A stretch of 64,000 nucleotides of DNA, taken from Buttiauxella sp049686335. Its GTDB lineage: Bacteria; Pseudomonadota; Gammaproteobacteria; Enterobacterales; Enterobacteriaceae. The position numbers and the translations under genes are program-made. The notes under the pieces were generated by a model. It saw only the letters and a list, made by a program, of their open reading frames with translations, had not been told where the DNA came from and ran no database searches. The stretch's first letter is position 1, and every line of letters begins with the position of its first letter. Shown here one piece after another: positions 51,081 through 60,066 of this stretch. The DNA is taken from NCBI RefSeq assembly GCF_049686335.1, contig NZ_JBAVHX010000004.1, positions 806,001 through 870,000 of the forward strand, in the 5' to 3' direction.

Positions 51081-52304
51081 ATGTCTGCCGCTATTAGCCA
51101 ACGTAAAGCGACTCAACGTCGCACCTGGGCATTATTCGCCTTCTTCTTTCTGCCTGGTCTTGTGATGGCCTCCTGGGCAACACGTACTCCTGCTATTCGT
51201 GACACGCTCAGCGTGTCGACCGCAGGGATGGGGATTGTACTGTTCGGCCTGTCGATTGGTTCGATGAGCGGTATTCTCTGTTCCGGTTGGCTGGTTAAAC
51301 GTTTTGGAACACGCAATATAATCCGCAGCGGCATGACGTTGATGGTGACCGGCATGTTGGTGATGGGCGTTGCACTTTTCCTTTCGTCCCCATGGCTGTT
51401 CGCACTAGGGCTGGCGATTTTAGGTGCCGGGCTTGGCTCGTCCGAAGTGGCGATGAACGTCGAAGGTGCCATTGTTGAAGGCCTGCTGAAAAAAACGGTG
51501 CTACCGATGATGCACGGTTTTTACAGCCTCGGAACCCTGGCCGGCGCAGGTATCGGTATGAGTCTGACGGCCTTTAACGTCACGGCTTATGGGCATTTGT
51601 TGGTGATTGGCTTAATCGTCATTACACCGATTGTTATCGCGATCACCGCAATCCCCCATGGGGTCGGTAAAAACAATGCCGATGCGAATTCCGCCGATCC
51701 GCACCAACCGCACCCGCCCTTTTATAAAGATCTGCAACTGATTCTGATTGGCACGATTGTGCTGGCGATGGCGTTTGCAGAAGGTTCTGCCAACGACTGG
51801 TTGCCACTGCTGATGGTCGACGGTCATGGTTTTAGCCCGACATCCGGCTCAATGATTTATGTCGGGTTTACACTGGGTATGACAGTGGGTCGCTTTACCG
51901 GCGGTTGGTTTATCGACCGCTACAGCCGTGTGACGGTGGTTCGTGCCTGTGCAGTAATGGGGATTTTAGGCATCGGCCTCATCATCTTTGTCGATAATAC
52001 CTTTGTGGCGGGCATTTCCGTCATCCTGTGGGGACTGGGGACGTCGCTCGGCTTCCCGCTGACAATTTCTGCCGCAGGGGATACCGGTCCTGACCCGGCG
52101 ACACGCGTCAGTGTCGTTGCCGCTTCAGGTTATATTGCGTTCCTCGTGGGGCCGCCGCTGCTGGGCTTCCTCGGTGAATATTACGGCCTACGTCTGGCTA
52201 TGCTGGTCGTACTGAGTTTGATGGTGGTAGCAGCCCTGGTTGCGAAAGCCGTTGCTAAACCCACAGAACTTGAACCTGAGTTAATTCAACGGAGTAATCG
52301 ATGA
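51081..52304 (+). CDS. ybjJ: YbjJ, putative MFS transporter
   Basis: Encodes 407 residues (E. coli 402). Twelve membrane segments are evident, with the MFS loop motif as GWLVKRFGTRNIIRSG (first half) and GWFIDRYSRVTVVRA (second half). A central hydrophilic loop is rich in His and Asp (NADANSADPHQPHPP). The substrate is unknown. Its last four bases overlap the ybjI start, so transporter and phosphatase are probably made together and may handle related compounds. Confidence 0.94.
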   Translation: MSAAISQRKATQRRTWALFAFFFLPGLVMASWATRTPAIRDTLSVSTAGMGIVLFGLSIGSMSGILCSGWLVKRFGTRNIIRSGMTLMVTGMLVMGVALFLSSPWLFALGLAILGAGLGSSEVAMNVEGAIVEGLLKKTVLPMMHGFYSLGTLAGAGIGMSLTAFNVTAYGHLLVIGLIVITPIVIAITAIPHGVGKNNADANSADPHQPHPPFYKDLQLILIGTIVLAMAFAEGSANDWLPLLMVDGHGFSPTSGSMIYVGFTLGMTVGRFTGGWFIDRYSRVTVVRACAVMGILGIGLIIFVDNTFVAGISVILWGLGTSLGFPLTISAAGDTGPDPATRVSVVAASGYIAFLVGPPLLGFLGEYYGLRLAMLVVLSLMVVAALVAKAVAKPTELEPELIQRSNR

Positions 52305-53116
52305 GTGTGAAATTAATTGCCGTCGACATGGATGGAACGTTCCTGGACGATAATAAAGAGTACAACCGCGCACGTTTTGCTGAGCTTTATGCGCAGATGA
52401 AAGCGCAAGGAATTCGGTTTGTGGTCGCCAGCGGCAACCAGTATTACCAGTTAATTTCATTTTTCCCGGAGATTGCCCACGAGATTTCTTTCGTTGCCGA
52501 TAACGGTGGTTGGGTAGTCACCGAAGGCAAAGATACCTTCAACGGTGAGTTGACCCAACAGCAGTTCAACACGGTTATCGACCATCTGCTGACGATACCG
52601 CATGTGGATATCATCGCCTGTGGCAAGCGCAACGGTTATACCCTGAAAAGCTATGACGACGAGTTCAAAAAGCTGGCTGCTATGTACTATCACCGCCTTG
52701 AGTTCGTCGATAATTTCTCCGGGCTCGACGACGTCTTCTTTAAATTTGCCCTGAATCTGCCTGATAGTTTACTGGATGACACCATGAGTTCGCTGGCAGA
52801 ACAATTCGAAGGCATTATGGTGCCGGTTTCCAGTGGTCATGGTTCAATTGATCTGATCATTCCTGGCATTCATAAAGCTAACGGCTTGCGAATTCTGCAG
52901 GATAAATGGGGTATTGATGACAGCGAAGTGGTGACGTTTGGCGATGGCGGTAATGATATCGAAATGCTGCGTCATGCCAGGTATGGTTTTGCGATGGCGA
53001 ATGCCCCAGAAAAGATTAAGCAAATCGCCTCTTATCAGGCAGGACATTGCAACCAGCAAGGTGTGCTGGATGTCATTGAAAAAGTGCTGAAAAAAGAAAC
53101 GCCGTTTGACGTGTGA
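52301..53116 (+). CDS. ybjI: YbjI, HAD-family (Cof-type) phosphatase
   Basis: Encodes 271 residues, the E. coli length. HAD motif I is AVDMDGTFLDD with both catalytic aspartates, motif II is FVVASGNQ, the motif III lysine is in IPGIHKANGLR, and motif IV is TFGDGGNDIEML. The type IIB cap lies between about residues 85 and 195. E. coli YbjI dephosphorylates FMN and several sugar phosphates. It is translationally coupled to ybjJ. Confidence 0.95.
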   Translation: MSVKLIAVDMDGTFLDDNKEYNRARFAELYAQMKAQGIRFVVASGNQYYQLISFFPEIAHEISFVADNGGWVVTEGKDTFNGELTQQQFNTVIDHLLTIPHVDIIACGKRNGYTLKSYDDEFKKLAAMYYHRLEFVDNFSGLDDVFFKFALNLPDSLLDDTMSSLAEQFEGIMVPVSSGHGSIDLIIPGIHKANGLRILQDKWGIDDSEVVTFGDGGNDIEMLRHARYGFAMANAPEKIKQIASYQAGHCNQQGVLDVIEKVLKKETPFDV

Positions 53117-53134
53117 TTTTAAATAGAAGGTTAA

Positions 53135-53193
53135 TGACGCTGCGCTTATCCAGCCTGGATTGGCCATTCGCAGACCTGATAAGCGCAGCGTCA
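53135..53193. repeat. REP palindrome between ybjI and ybiR
   Basis: TGACGCTGCGCTTATC (53135-53150) and its exact complement (53178-53193) form a 16-bp stem, the conserved head of an enterobacterial REP unit. It lies between convergent genes and can also limit readthrough. Confidence 0.85.
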
Positions 53194-53201
53194 TCCGACA
53201 T

Positions 53202-54311
53202 TTATATCAGGTACAGCAAACCATACCCCACCACTGCTGCCCACACTAACATCGGCAATGAATAGAAGTGAAAACGCACCCATATACGGCGGTCGTTAGC
53301 CATACGTAGGGCAATCAAATTCGCCAGTGAACCGGGCAACAGGCCAAATCCACCAATGTTCACCGCGAAGGCGAGCAACACCGACGCAGGGACGTAATTG
53401 AGCAGTAAAATAGTCGAAGGAACATTACTAATCACCTGCGACAATCCGATACCCAGTACGAACAGACCATCCGTTGAAAGCTGATTAATACCGGTTAATG
53501 CATGTTGTAATATCGGCAACTGCGTTATCAGATAGACATCGATAAACATCACCATAAATACCAACAGCAAACTCCAGTCGATACTCAGCAATACTTTCCT
53601 GGCCAGCAGGAGAAAACCAATGGCTACGATCAGCAGGCCCCAGATTTCTTGCTTTAGCTCAAGCGCGACAATGAAAACCCCGTACAACGCTACACAACTC
53701 AGCACCAGTCGCGGCTGCCAGTCATGTTTTTTATCATGAGCCTGATAAACGAGTTTTTTATTCGGGAAACAGAACCAGCAAAGCACTAACAGGCTAAGCG
53801 TGATCGCCAGGGCCAGCGGAGCCATTTGCCAGCTAAAAGCCCCGAACGATAAGCCTGAGCGCCCCCATAGCAAAATGTTCTGCGGATTACCAATCGGCGT
53901 CAGCATGGAGCCCGCATTGACCGCTAACGCTTCAAAGATAATCAGCCGGTTAATCGGGATTGCACATAACTTTTTCAGTGTGATGGTCAGCGGCACGATA
54001 ATAAACAGTGCCACGTCATTGGTCAGAAACGTTGAGAGCAGTGCCGCCGCGCTGACTAAAAACAGAGCCAGCGTTCGCTCATTATCAAAGCGCTTCACCA
54101 TACGACGGCCCAACACATCGAAATAACCACTCAGCTCCACGCCTTTGGTCAGCATCATTAAGCCCGCGAGCGTAATAATGGTGTGCCAGTCGATGGCATT
54201 AACCCAAAGCTTGGGATGGAAAGGTGTGACAAAACACAATGCCAAACCGATAAGAAGCAATAAATGAAGGAATCGATCGCGAGCAAATGGGCGAACCAGG
54301 GTTAACAACAT
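53202..54311 (-). CDS. ybiR: YbiR, putative anion transporter (ArsB/NhaD family)
   Basis: Encodes 369 residues (E. coli 372). It has about ten membrane segments of the ion transporter superfamily. Conserved parts are FLTNDVALFIIVPLTI, EALAVNAGSMLTPIGNPQNILLW and SQVISNVPSTILLLNY, which are the paired re-entrant-loop motifs. The substrate is unknown. It starts two bases after the mntR stop, so the two genes form one operon, suggesting a link to metal homeostasis. Confidence 0.94.
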   Translation of the reverse strand: MLLTLVRPFARDRFLHLLLLIGLALCFVTPFHPKLWVNAIDWHTIITLAGLMMLTKGVELSGYFDVLGRRMVKRFDNERTLALFLVSAAALLSTFLTNDVALFIIVPLTITLKKLCAIPINRLIIFEALAVNAGSMLTPIGNPQNILLWGRSGLSFGAFSWQMAPLALAITLSLLVLCWFCFPNKKLVYQAHDKKHDWQPRLVLSCVALYGVFIVALELKQEIWGLLIVAIGFLLLARKVLLSIDWSLLLVFMVMFIDVYLITQLPILQHALTGINQLSTDGLFVLGIGLSQVISNVPSTILLLNYVPASVLLAFAVNIGGFGLLPGSLANLIALRMANDRRIWVRFHFYSLPMLVWAAVVGYGLLYLI

Positions 54312-54313
54312 TC

Positions 54314-54781
54314 CTACTTAAATCCTCGCTGCTCACTAAATAAGCGAAATGCTGCCAAAGTTTCTTCGCTGACGTGATGTTCGACCCCTTCGGCGTCGAT
54401 TCTTGCGGTTTCCGGGCTAATCCCCAACGCGAGGAAAAAGTTCTCGACGATCTGATGACGTTCGCGGCTAATTTGCGCCAGCTTTTCACCTTCAGCAGTC
54501 AAAAACACACCGCGCCACGGAATTTGCTCAATAAGCCCAACTGAGGCGAGTCTTTTCAACATTTTCGCAACAGTTGGCTGAGAAACACCGAGTCGCGCCG
54601 CCATGTCTACCTGGCGCACTTCCCCCACTTCGCGAATCAAATCTGAAATCAACTCAACGTAGTCATCTATTAATTCACGACGGTGCGCTTCCCGCACCTG
54701 TCGAAAGCCTTCGACATGCTCTTCAACGTTTACCAACTGCGTCACTTTCTGTTTATTCTTTTGGCCAGGCGTACGGCTCAT
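54314..54781 (-). CDS. mntR: MntR, manganese-responsive repressor
   Basis: Encodes 155 residues, the E. coli length. It is a DtxR-family regulator with the winged helix in QVDMAARLGVSQPTVAKMLKRLA and metal-binding residues in ERHQIVENFFLALGI and AEGVEHHVSEE. With Mn2+ it represses mntH and mntS. It is divergent from mntS, and a palindromic operator lies in the gap. Confidence 0.96.
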   Translation of the reverse strand: MSRTPGQKNKQKVTQLVNVEEHVEGFRQVREAHRRELIDDYVELISDLIREVGEVRQVDMAARLGVSQPTVAKMLKRLASVGLIEQIPWRGVFLTAEGEKLAQISRERHQIVENFFLALGISPETARIDAEGVEHHVSEETLAAFRLFSEQRGFK

Positions 54782-54890
54782 GATGCTTCCTCATGCAGTG
54801 GCGCGGCATCGTCCAATGACGACGTTCGGCCCCATTGTAAACCAGCATCACGTAAGCACAAAAATTTAACGAATTAGCAATAGCTATACA

Positions 54891-54908
54891 ATATAGCCTA
54901 TGCTATAT
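54891..54908. promoter_or_regulatory. MntR operator upstream of mntS
   Basis: The perfect palindrome ATATAGC-CTAT-GCTATAT matches the E. coli MntR box type. A -10-like TACAAT and a -35-like TTTAAC lie just before it, so bound MntR would cover the mntS transcription start. The mntS ATG is 63 bases downstream. Confidence 0.85.
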
Positions 54909-54971
54909 CTGTATGTAATGCAGTCAGCCCGAAAAGGAATCAAGGGCAGCAGAGGTGAACAGGAGGATATA

Positions 54972-55100
54972 ATGAACGAATTTAAAAGGTGCATGAGCGT
55001 GTTTACACATTCCCCGTTTCAAGTGCGGCTAATGCTGCTCAATATGTTATGTGATTGGGTTTCCGGGAAACCGCAGCAGGGCGAAAAACCTAAGTCGTAG
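54972..55100 (+). CDS. mntS: MntS, small manganese-response protein
   Basis: Encodes 42 residues, exactly the length of E. coli MntS: MNEFKRCMSVFTHSPFQVRL, then MLLNMLCDWVSGKPQQ and a charged end. AGGAGG lies eight bases upstream of the ATG. MntS is made when manganese is scarce, raises intracellular manganese by inhibiting the exporter MntP, and is repressed by MntR. The upstream in-frame ATG at 54900 lies in the operator and is not used. In E. coli the transcript was first described as RybA. Confidence 0.95.
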   Translation: MNEFKRCMSVFTHSPFQVRLMLLNMLCDWVSGKPQQGEKPKS

Positions 55101-55419
55101 GCAGCCGCCCTGCCTTCTTCTACTTCATTCTCTCTGAAGTTAAGCCGCTGCCTGTTTGTAACTAATCATTTCAATAGATCCTATGATTACCTCGCGCGAA
55201 TGCGCTTTATCCCTACCATTTGTCGGATTTGTTACCTGCTTCGCAAAACACATTTCTGTTATCAGTTGATCTTCTTATCGTAGCGCTCTATCTTCTTGCA
55301 GCCCTGCACATGAAGCGGCTCGCAGATGCGGTCCAGTTTCCCTTCTTTTCCGTCTGTCAGGCAGGTTCTTACCCTCGTCGCCAGGGTTTTCGCATGGCGT
55401 TTAGTAGATCTCAATAAAC
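55101..55419. other. Intergenic region between mntS and opgE
   Basis: About 320 bases with no supported gene. The opgE promoter should be here. A 65-codon frame starting with TTG at 55220 has no similarity and no ribosome binding site. Confidence 0.5.
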
Positions 55420-57006
55420 ATGAATTTAACGGTCAAAGATACCCTGACGATCCGCGCTGTTGCGCTTAATCCGTGGACTGGTTTTTATTTCCTTCAGTCT
55501 CTGCTGATTAACTTTGCTCTTGGTTACGAATTTAGCATTCTGTATGCAGTGGCATTTAGTTGCGTCTTATTGCTGCTGTGGCGCAGCGCGCCCAAATTAC
55601 AAAAAGGTTTACTGGCGATTTGCAGCCTGATTGCTGCGATGTATTTCCCTTTTGGCCAGGCTTACGGCTCGCCTAACTTTAATACCCTGCTCGCTCTGCA
55701 TTCGACCAATTTCGAAGAATCCACGGAACTGATGACTATCTTCCCGTGGTACAGCTATTTAGTGTCGGTGTTTATCCTGGCGCTGGGCGTGATTGCTTTG
55801 CGCCGCAAAGTTGCGCCAAAAAAACGCCTCTGGTGCCATTTCGATAGCTTATGTCTGGTCGTCAGCGTGGTGTGTTTCTTTGTCGCGCCAGTACAAAACC
55901 TGGTTTACGGCGGCGTATTTAAAATCAAAGATTCCGGTTACCCGGTCTTCCGCTTTGTTAAAGACGTGGTGGTGAATAACCAGGAAGTTCTTGATGAGCA
56001 AACGCGCATGCAGGCCTTCGCGAAAATGAAGGACACCTGGAATGTGCTGGCGGTTAAACCGAAGTATCAAACTTACGTCGTAGTGATTGGCGAGAGTGCG
56101 CGACGCGACGTGTTAGGCGCCTTCGGCGGTCATTGGGACAATACCCCGTTTGCCAGCCAGGTGAATGGCAATCTGTTTATGGATTATGTGGCCGCCAGTG
56201 GCTCAACACAAAAATCGCTGGGCATGACGCTCAACCGTGTGATTGACGGCAAACCGCAATATCAGGACAACATTATTACGCTTGCGAACCGCGCAGGCTT
56301 CCAGACCTGGTGGTTCTCAAATCAGGGTCAAATCGGTGAGTACGATACCGCCATCGCCAGCATCGCCAAACGCGCCGATGAAGTGCAGTTCCTGAAAAGT
56401 GGTGATTTTGAAGCGGATAAAAATACCCGTGACGAAGCCTTGCTTAAAATGACGGCGCAGGTGTTGTCCACACAACGAACCACGCCACAATTAATTGTGC
56501 TGCATCTGATGGGCTCGCATCCGCAAGCCTGCGATCGCACACAAGGTAAATATAAAGATTTCGTCCAGTCGAAAGAGACGTCTTGTTATATCTATAGCAT
56601 GACGCAAACCGACGATTTGCTGAAACAGCTCTACCAACAGCTGCAAAATAGCGGTCAGACTTTCTCGATGGTTTATTTCTCCGACCACGGACTGGCAGTC
56701 AAAGAACGCGGTACAGATGTGCAGTATCTGGCGCATGATGATGAATTCCAACAAAACTTCCAGGTACCGTTTATGGTGCTGTCCAGTGACGATAAAGTGC
56801 ATCGTCAGATAAAGGCGCGCCGTTCGGCGAATGATTTCCTGAACTTTTTCTCTGCGTGGACGGGGATTAAAACCAGGGAGTTAACGCCGAAGTATAAATT
56901 CATCTCTGAGCAGAATGCCGGGCCAATCTACATCACCAACTTTAAGCTTAAAAAGGTGGACTATACTCACCTTCAGACGGATGTATTTGAGACTAAGACC
57001 CGGTAA
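55420..57006 (+). CDS. opgE: OpgE (YbiP), phosphoethanolamine transferase for periplasmic glucans
   Basis: Encodes 528 residues (E. coli 527). The N-terminal part carries about five membrane segments. The periplasmic sulfatase-like domain begins with YVVVIGESARRDVLGAFGGH, in which the GES serine is the expected nucleophile, and contains the metal-site segments LHLMGSHP and VYFSDHGLA. OpgE transfers phosphoethanolamine to osmoregulated periplasmic glucans and belongs to the EptA family. A bidirectional terminator separates it from ompX. Confidence 0.95.
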   Translation: MNLTVKDTLTIRAVALNPWTGFYFLQSLLINFALGYEFSILYAVAFSCVLLLLWRSAPKLQKGLLAICSLIAAMYFPFGQAYGSPNFNTLLALHSTNFEESTELMTIFPWYSYLVSVFILALGVIALRRKVAPKKRLWCHFDSLCLVVSVVCFFVAPVQNLVYGGVFKIKDSGYPVFRFVKDVVVNNQEVLDEQTRMQAFAKMKDTWNVLAVKPKYQTYVVVIGESARRDVLGAFGGHWDNTPFASQVNGNLFMDYVAASGSTQKSLGMTLNRVIDGKPQYQDNIITLANRAGFQTWWFSNQGQIGEYDTAIASIAKRADEVQFLKSGDFEADKNTRDEALLKMTAQVLSTQRTTPQLIVLHLMGSHPQACDRTQGKYKDFVQSKETSCYIYSMTQTDDLLKQLYQQLQNSGQTFSMVYFSDHGLAVKERGTDVQYLAHDDEFQQNFQVPFMVLSSDDKVHRQIKARRSANDFLNFFSAWTGIKTRELTPKYKFISEQNAGPIYITNFKLKKVDYTHLQTDVFETKTR

Positions 57007-57022
57007 CTCAAATTGCAGACAT

Positions 57023-57054
57023 AAAAAATCCGCCCCTTGAGGCGGATTTTTTTT
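57023..57054. terminator. Bidirectional terminator between opgE and ompX
   Basis: AAATCCGCC pairs with GGCGGATTT across a six-base loop, with further A residues before and T residues after. The genes converge. Confidence 0.92.
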
Positions 57055-57074
57055 CACTCGATAAAAGAGTGAAA

Positions 57075-57581
57075 TTAGAAGCGGTAACCCACGCCAGCGA
57101 TCCAGGTGCCAACATCAACGTTACGGATGCGGCTCTGCTCGTAGGAAACGTCCAGTGCAACGTTTTCCATTGGGTTAAACTGCATACCTGCGCCGTAAGA
57201 GAAACCGTAGTCGCTGGTGTCTGCTTTAGCTGGGTAGTTAGTGCTCTGGAATTTACCGTAACCAACACCGACTACACCGTAGATGCTTGCCCAATCATTG
57301 ATGCGGTAAGCTGGACCAGCAGTGATGCCGTAGTATTGGCCTTTGTTGTAAACGCCATTCTCAGCGCGGTCTTTTTCGGTGTAAGTAAAGGAACCGATGT
57401 AACCCAGCGGGGTGTCGTTTTCGTAACGGTATTTCAAGTTGAAACCGTTAGCTTTGTTAGCAACGCCCTGCATATCGCTTTGTGCATAGCCACCGGTTAC
57501 GGTGCTAGTTGCTGCAGATGCGGTACCAACGGAAACGGCCAGAACACAAGCCAGTGCTGAAAGACATGCAATTTTTTTCAT
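57075..57581 (-). CDS. ompX: OmpX, outer-membrane beta-barrel protein
   Basis: Encodes 168 residues from ATG 57581, with GAGGTGG directly upstream; the ATG at 57593 lies in the ribosome binding site. A signal peptide (ending GTASA-ATSTVTGG) is followed by an eight-stranded barrel of the OmpX/Ail/PagC family, with aromatic girdles and the C-terminal phenylalanine (GVGYRF) recognised by BamA. Long extracellular strands contain MQGVANKANG and NGVYNKGQY. OmpX expression in E. coli is repressed by the sRNAs CyaR and MicA. Confidence 0.97.
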   Translation of the reverse strand: MKKIACLSALACVLAVSVGTASAATSTVTGGYAQSDMQGVANKANGFNLKYRYENDTPLGYIGSFTYTEKDRAENGVYNKGQYYGITAGPAYRINDWASIYGVVGVGYGKFQSTNYPAKADTSDYGFSYGAGMQFNPMENVALDVSYEQSRIRNVDVGTWIAGVGYRF

Positions 57582-57950
57582 AATCCACCTCAAATGTGCT
57601 TCAAGTAACTTCTAAGTTTTTAATATATCAAAATTGTGTCAGAAACTCTTCGACATTTACGTTGTCTAATGAACCCTTTCATGTAACAGATCATTTCCAT
57701 TACATCCTACTACCTTAAATTCATAGACTTTTTACCCATTTACGGCGTAATTGTTGGCATAAAATGCAACATAGTCATCCAGATTATTCTTAAACATTTT
57801 TGAACAAATTCTATGCAATCACGCAGTTATCTTACGCCATCGGGTGATTATTTTTTTCAATGAAATCTCAACCAGCCATAAGTTAATCATTTACACTGGG
57901 GTTACTTTTACTTTCTTGACCGAAATAGACACTGACTGACAGGATGCTGG
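57582..57950. other. Intergenic region between ompX and rhtA
   Basis: About 370 bases, AT-rich, with divergent promoters. On the minus strand a GATATATTAA sequence near 57640 is a good -10 element for ompX and implies a leader of about 55 bases. No gene is visible. Confidence 0.5.
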
Positions 57951-58838
57951 ATGCCGCTTTCGCCACGTAAAACCCCCGTATGGTTACCGATAGTCGTACT
58001 TTTGATAGCTATGACCTCAATCCAGAGCGGTGCCTCACTTGCTAAATCGCTCTTCCCGCTAGTCGGTGCACCAGGGGTGACCGCGTTGCGTCTGGCGCTG
58101 GGCACCTTGATTCTGGTGGCCGTCTTTAAGCCGTGGAGACTGCGTTTCAAAGCCGAGCAACGCGTCCCTTTGTTGATGTACGGGCTGGCGCTCGGGGGCA
58201 TGAACTACCTGTTTTATTTGTCTATTCAGACAGTACCACTCGGGATTGCCGTCGCTCTTGAATTCACCGGTCCCCTTGCCGTAGCGCTGTTTTCATCGCG
58301 CCGGGCGGTGGATTTTATCTGGGTGATTTTGGCGGTGTTGGGGCTGTGGTTCTTGTTACCTCTTGGGCAGTCTATTTCCCATGTCGATTTAGCGGGTGCC
58401 GCCTTTGCGCTGGGTGCCGGGGCTTGTTGGGCGATATACATTCTGTTTGGACAGAAAGCGGGTGTCGATCATGGGCCGGCAACCGTGGCATTCGGTTCGC
58501 TGATTGCAGCCATTATCTTCGTGCCGATTGGTGTCTGGCAGGCGGGCGACCTCCTCTGGCACTGGTCATTGATACCATTAGGTCTTGGCGTTGCAGTGCT
58601 GTCGACGGCTCTGCCTTACTCGCTGGAAATGATTGCGCTTACGCGGTTACCAACGCGTACTTTCGGTACGCTGATGAGTATGGAGCCAGGGCTCGCCGCA
58701 TTGTCAGGGATGTTATTCCTGGGTGAACATCTGACCCTGGTGCAGTGGCTGGCGCTGCTTTCGATTATTGCCGCATCTGTCGGCTCGACGCTGACACTCA
58801 AGCGCGAAGCACAGATTACTAGCGTTGATGTTAATTAA
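57951..58838 (+). CDS. rhtA: RhtA, threonine/homoserine exporter
   Basis: Encodes 295 residues, the E. coli length. It is a drug/metabolite transporter with ten membrane segments in two EamA halves; SIQSGASLAKSLFPLVGAPGVTALRLALG begins the first half. GGMNYLFYLSIQTVPLGIAVALEFTGPLAVAL and RTFGTLMSMEPGLAALSGMLFLGE are characteristic. It exports threonine, homoserine and other amino acids. Confidence 0.96.
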   Translation: MPLSPRKTPVWLPIVVLLIAMTSIQSGASLAKSLFPLVGAPGVTALRLALGTLILVAVFKPWRLRFKAEQRVPLLMYGLALGGMNYLFYLSIQTVPLGIAVALEFTGPLAVALFSSRRAVDFIWVILAVLGLWFLLPLGQSISHVDLAGAAFALGAGACWAIYILFGQKAGVDHGPATVAFGSLIAAIIFVPIGVWQAGDLLWHWSLIPLGLGVAVLSTALPYSLEMIALTRLPTRTFGTLMSMEPGLAALSGMLFLGEHLTLVQWLALLSIIAASVGSTLTLKREAQITSVDVN

Positions 58839-58852
58839 CCTTCTCCATTATT

Positions 58853-58883
58853 ATTTACCGTGGTGAGGCTTATCACGGTAAAT
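58853..58883 (+). terminator. Hairpin after rhtA
   Basis: ATTTACCGTG pairs with CACGGTAAAT across a loop of about 11 bases, followed by ATTCTT. Confidence 0.65.
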
Positions 58884-59146
58884 ATTCTTATGTATTGAAC
58901 CCATTCCATTGCCTTGACAACTTATATGCCCGTCATGTCACTCAGATAATTCCGCTATTATTTGTCATTTCCTTTGAGCGCAAACAATAATTATTACTAT
59001 TCAAAGTTCATATCCGGTTCATCTCTCTTACCCGCCGTTACATAATATTCAAAACCATTCATTAACAATGAGTTACTAAATTCCATTAATTAATTGCTAT
59101 TTAACTGATAGGTTTTAACTTCTCCGGCGAAATCAAAAACCGGTGC

Positions 59147-59152
59147 TATACT
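59147..59152 (+). promoter_or_regulatory. Predicted -10 element of dps
   Basis: TATACT preceded by TGC forms an extended -10 element, 46 bases before the dps ATG. A weak -35 agrees with RpoS or OxyR-assisted transcription known for dps. The remaining 300 bases between rhtA and dps show no gene. Confidence 0.55.
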
Positions 59153-59198
59153 TAATCCCGGCAATACATTGGACTTAACATCAAGAGGATGAAAGATT

Positions 59199-59702
59199 AT
59201 GACTACCGCTAAACTGGTAAAAACCAAATCTACCAATCTGCTGTATACCCGTAACGATGTTGCAGACAGCGAAAAGAAAGCCACTATTGAGCTGCTCAAT
59301 CGCCAGGTCATCCAGTTCATTGATTTGTCGTTGATTACCAAGCAGGCGCACTGGAATATGCGTGGTGCGAACTTTATTGCAGTACATGAAATGCTTGACG
59401 GTTTCCGCACCGCTTTGACTGACCATCTCGACACCATGGCAGAACGCGCCGTTCAACTTGGAGGCGTTGCACTGGGTACTACTCAGGTCATTAACAGCAA
59501 AACCCCCCTGAAAAGCTACCCGCTGGACATCCACACTGTTCAGGATCATCTGAAAGAGTTGGCTGATCGTTACGCGATTGTGGCTAACGATGTTCGCAAG
59601 GCCATTGGCGAAGCTAAAGACGAAGATACAGCCGATATCCTGACCGCCGCTTCGCGCGATTTGGACAAATTCCTGTGGTTTATTGAATCAAATATCGATT
59701 AA
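59199..59702 (+). CDS. dps: Dps, DNA-protecting ferritin-like protein
   Basis: Encodes 167 residues, the E. coli length. The dodecamer oxidises and stores iron and binds DNA in stationary phase. A lysine-rich N-terminal tail (TAKLVKTKSTN) binds DNA. Ferroxidase residues are in KQAHWNMRGANF and LDGFRTALTDHLDTMAERA. It is RpoS- and OxyR-controlled in E. coli. AGAGG precedes the ATG. Confidence 0.97.
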   Translation: MTTAKLVKTKSTNLLYTRNDVADSEKKATIELLNRQVIQFIDLSLITKQAHWNMRGANFIAVHEMLDGFRTALTDHLDTMAERAVQLGGVALGTTQVINSKTPLKSYPLDIHTVQDHLKELADRYAIVANDVRKAIGEAKDEDTADILTAASRDLDKFLWFIESNID

Positions 59703-59722
59703 TTGCTATTGATTTATGAGTT

Positions 59723-59746
59723 CATCCTCCCGTTCCCGGGAGGATG
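59723..59746 (+). terminator. Hairpin after dps
   Basis: CATCCTCCCG pairs with CGGGAGGATG across a short loop about 20 bases after the stop codon. T residues follow only at a distance. Confidence 0.65.
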
Positions 59747-59894
59747 CTTGCACCGTTTTAGCGCATCAAATTGTTCATCCCCGCCGCAAAAGTTACTCAT
59801 TTGTAATAATCACTTCACACAATCGTTAACAGATGATTGTTTTGCCGCCTTGATCTGCGGTAAAAATAGGCTTCAACATTTTCCCCTACTTTAC

Positions 59895-59955
59895 GCACCA
59901 AAATTGGGCACCATTACAGTGCATCGTAACTGGCTTGCAACCATTATTGTGCAAT
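59895..59955. promoter_or_regulatory. NtrC enhancer sites upstream of glnH
   Basis: GCACCAAAATTGGGCA (59895-59910) and TTGCAACCATTATTGTGCAA (from 59936) both resemble the NtrC consensus TGCACCA-N3-TGGTGCA. They lie about 45-110 bases upstream of the sigma-54 promoter, the usual enhancer distance. Confidence 0.75.
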
Positions 59956-59998
59956 GTTACATATTCACATCCTTGCAAAAACAGTAAGTTGAAAACCT

Positions 59999-60014
59999 GG
60001 CATGATTTTTCCAT
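59999..60014 (+). promoter_or_regulatory. Sigma-54 promoter of glnHPQ
   Basis: TGGCATGATTTTTCCA matches the sigma-54 -24/-12 pattern with the GG element intact and a T-C-C variant at -12, as at E. coli glnHp2. Confidence 0.75.
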
Positions 60015-60066
60015 GGTGCCGCTTACTGATGCAGGGGATTGCCCCATGGATAAACAAGGAAATGCT

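Noticed and set aside
55220..55417. 65-codon frame before opgE.
   Set aside because: It starts with TTG without a ribosome binding site and the C-terminal half is low complexity; no family is recognisable.
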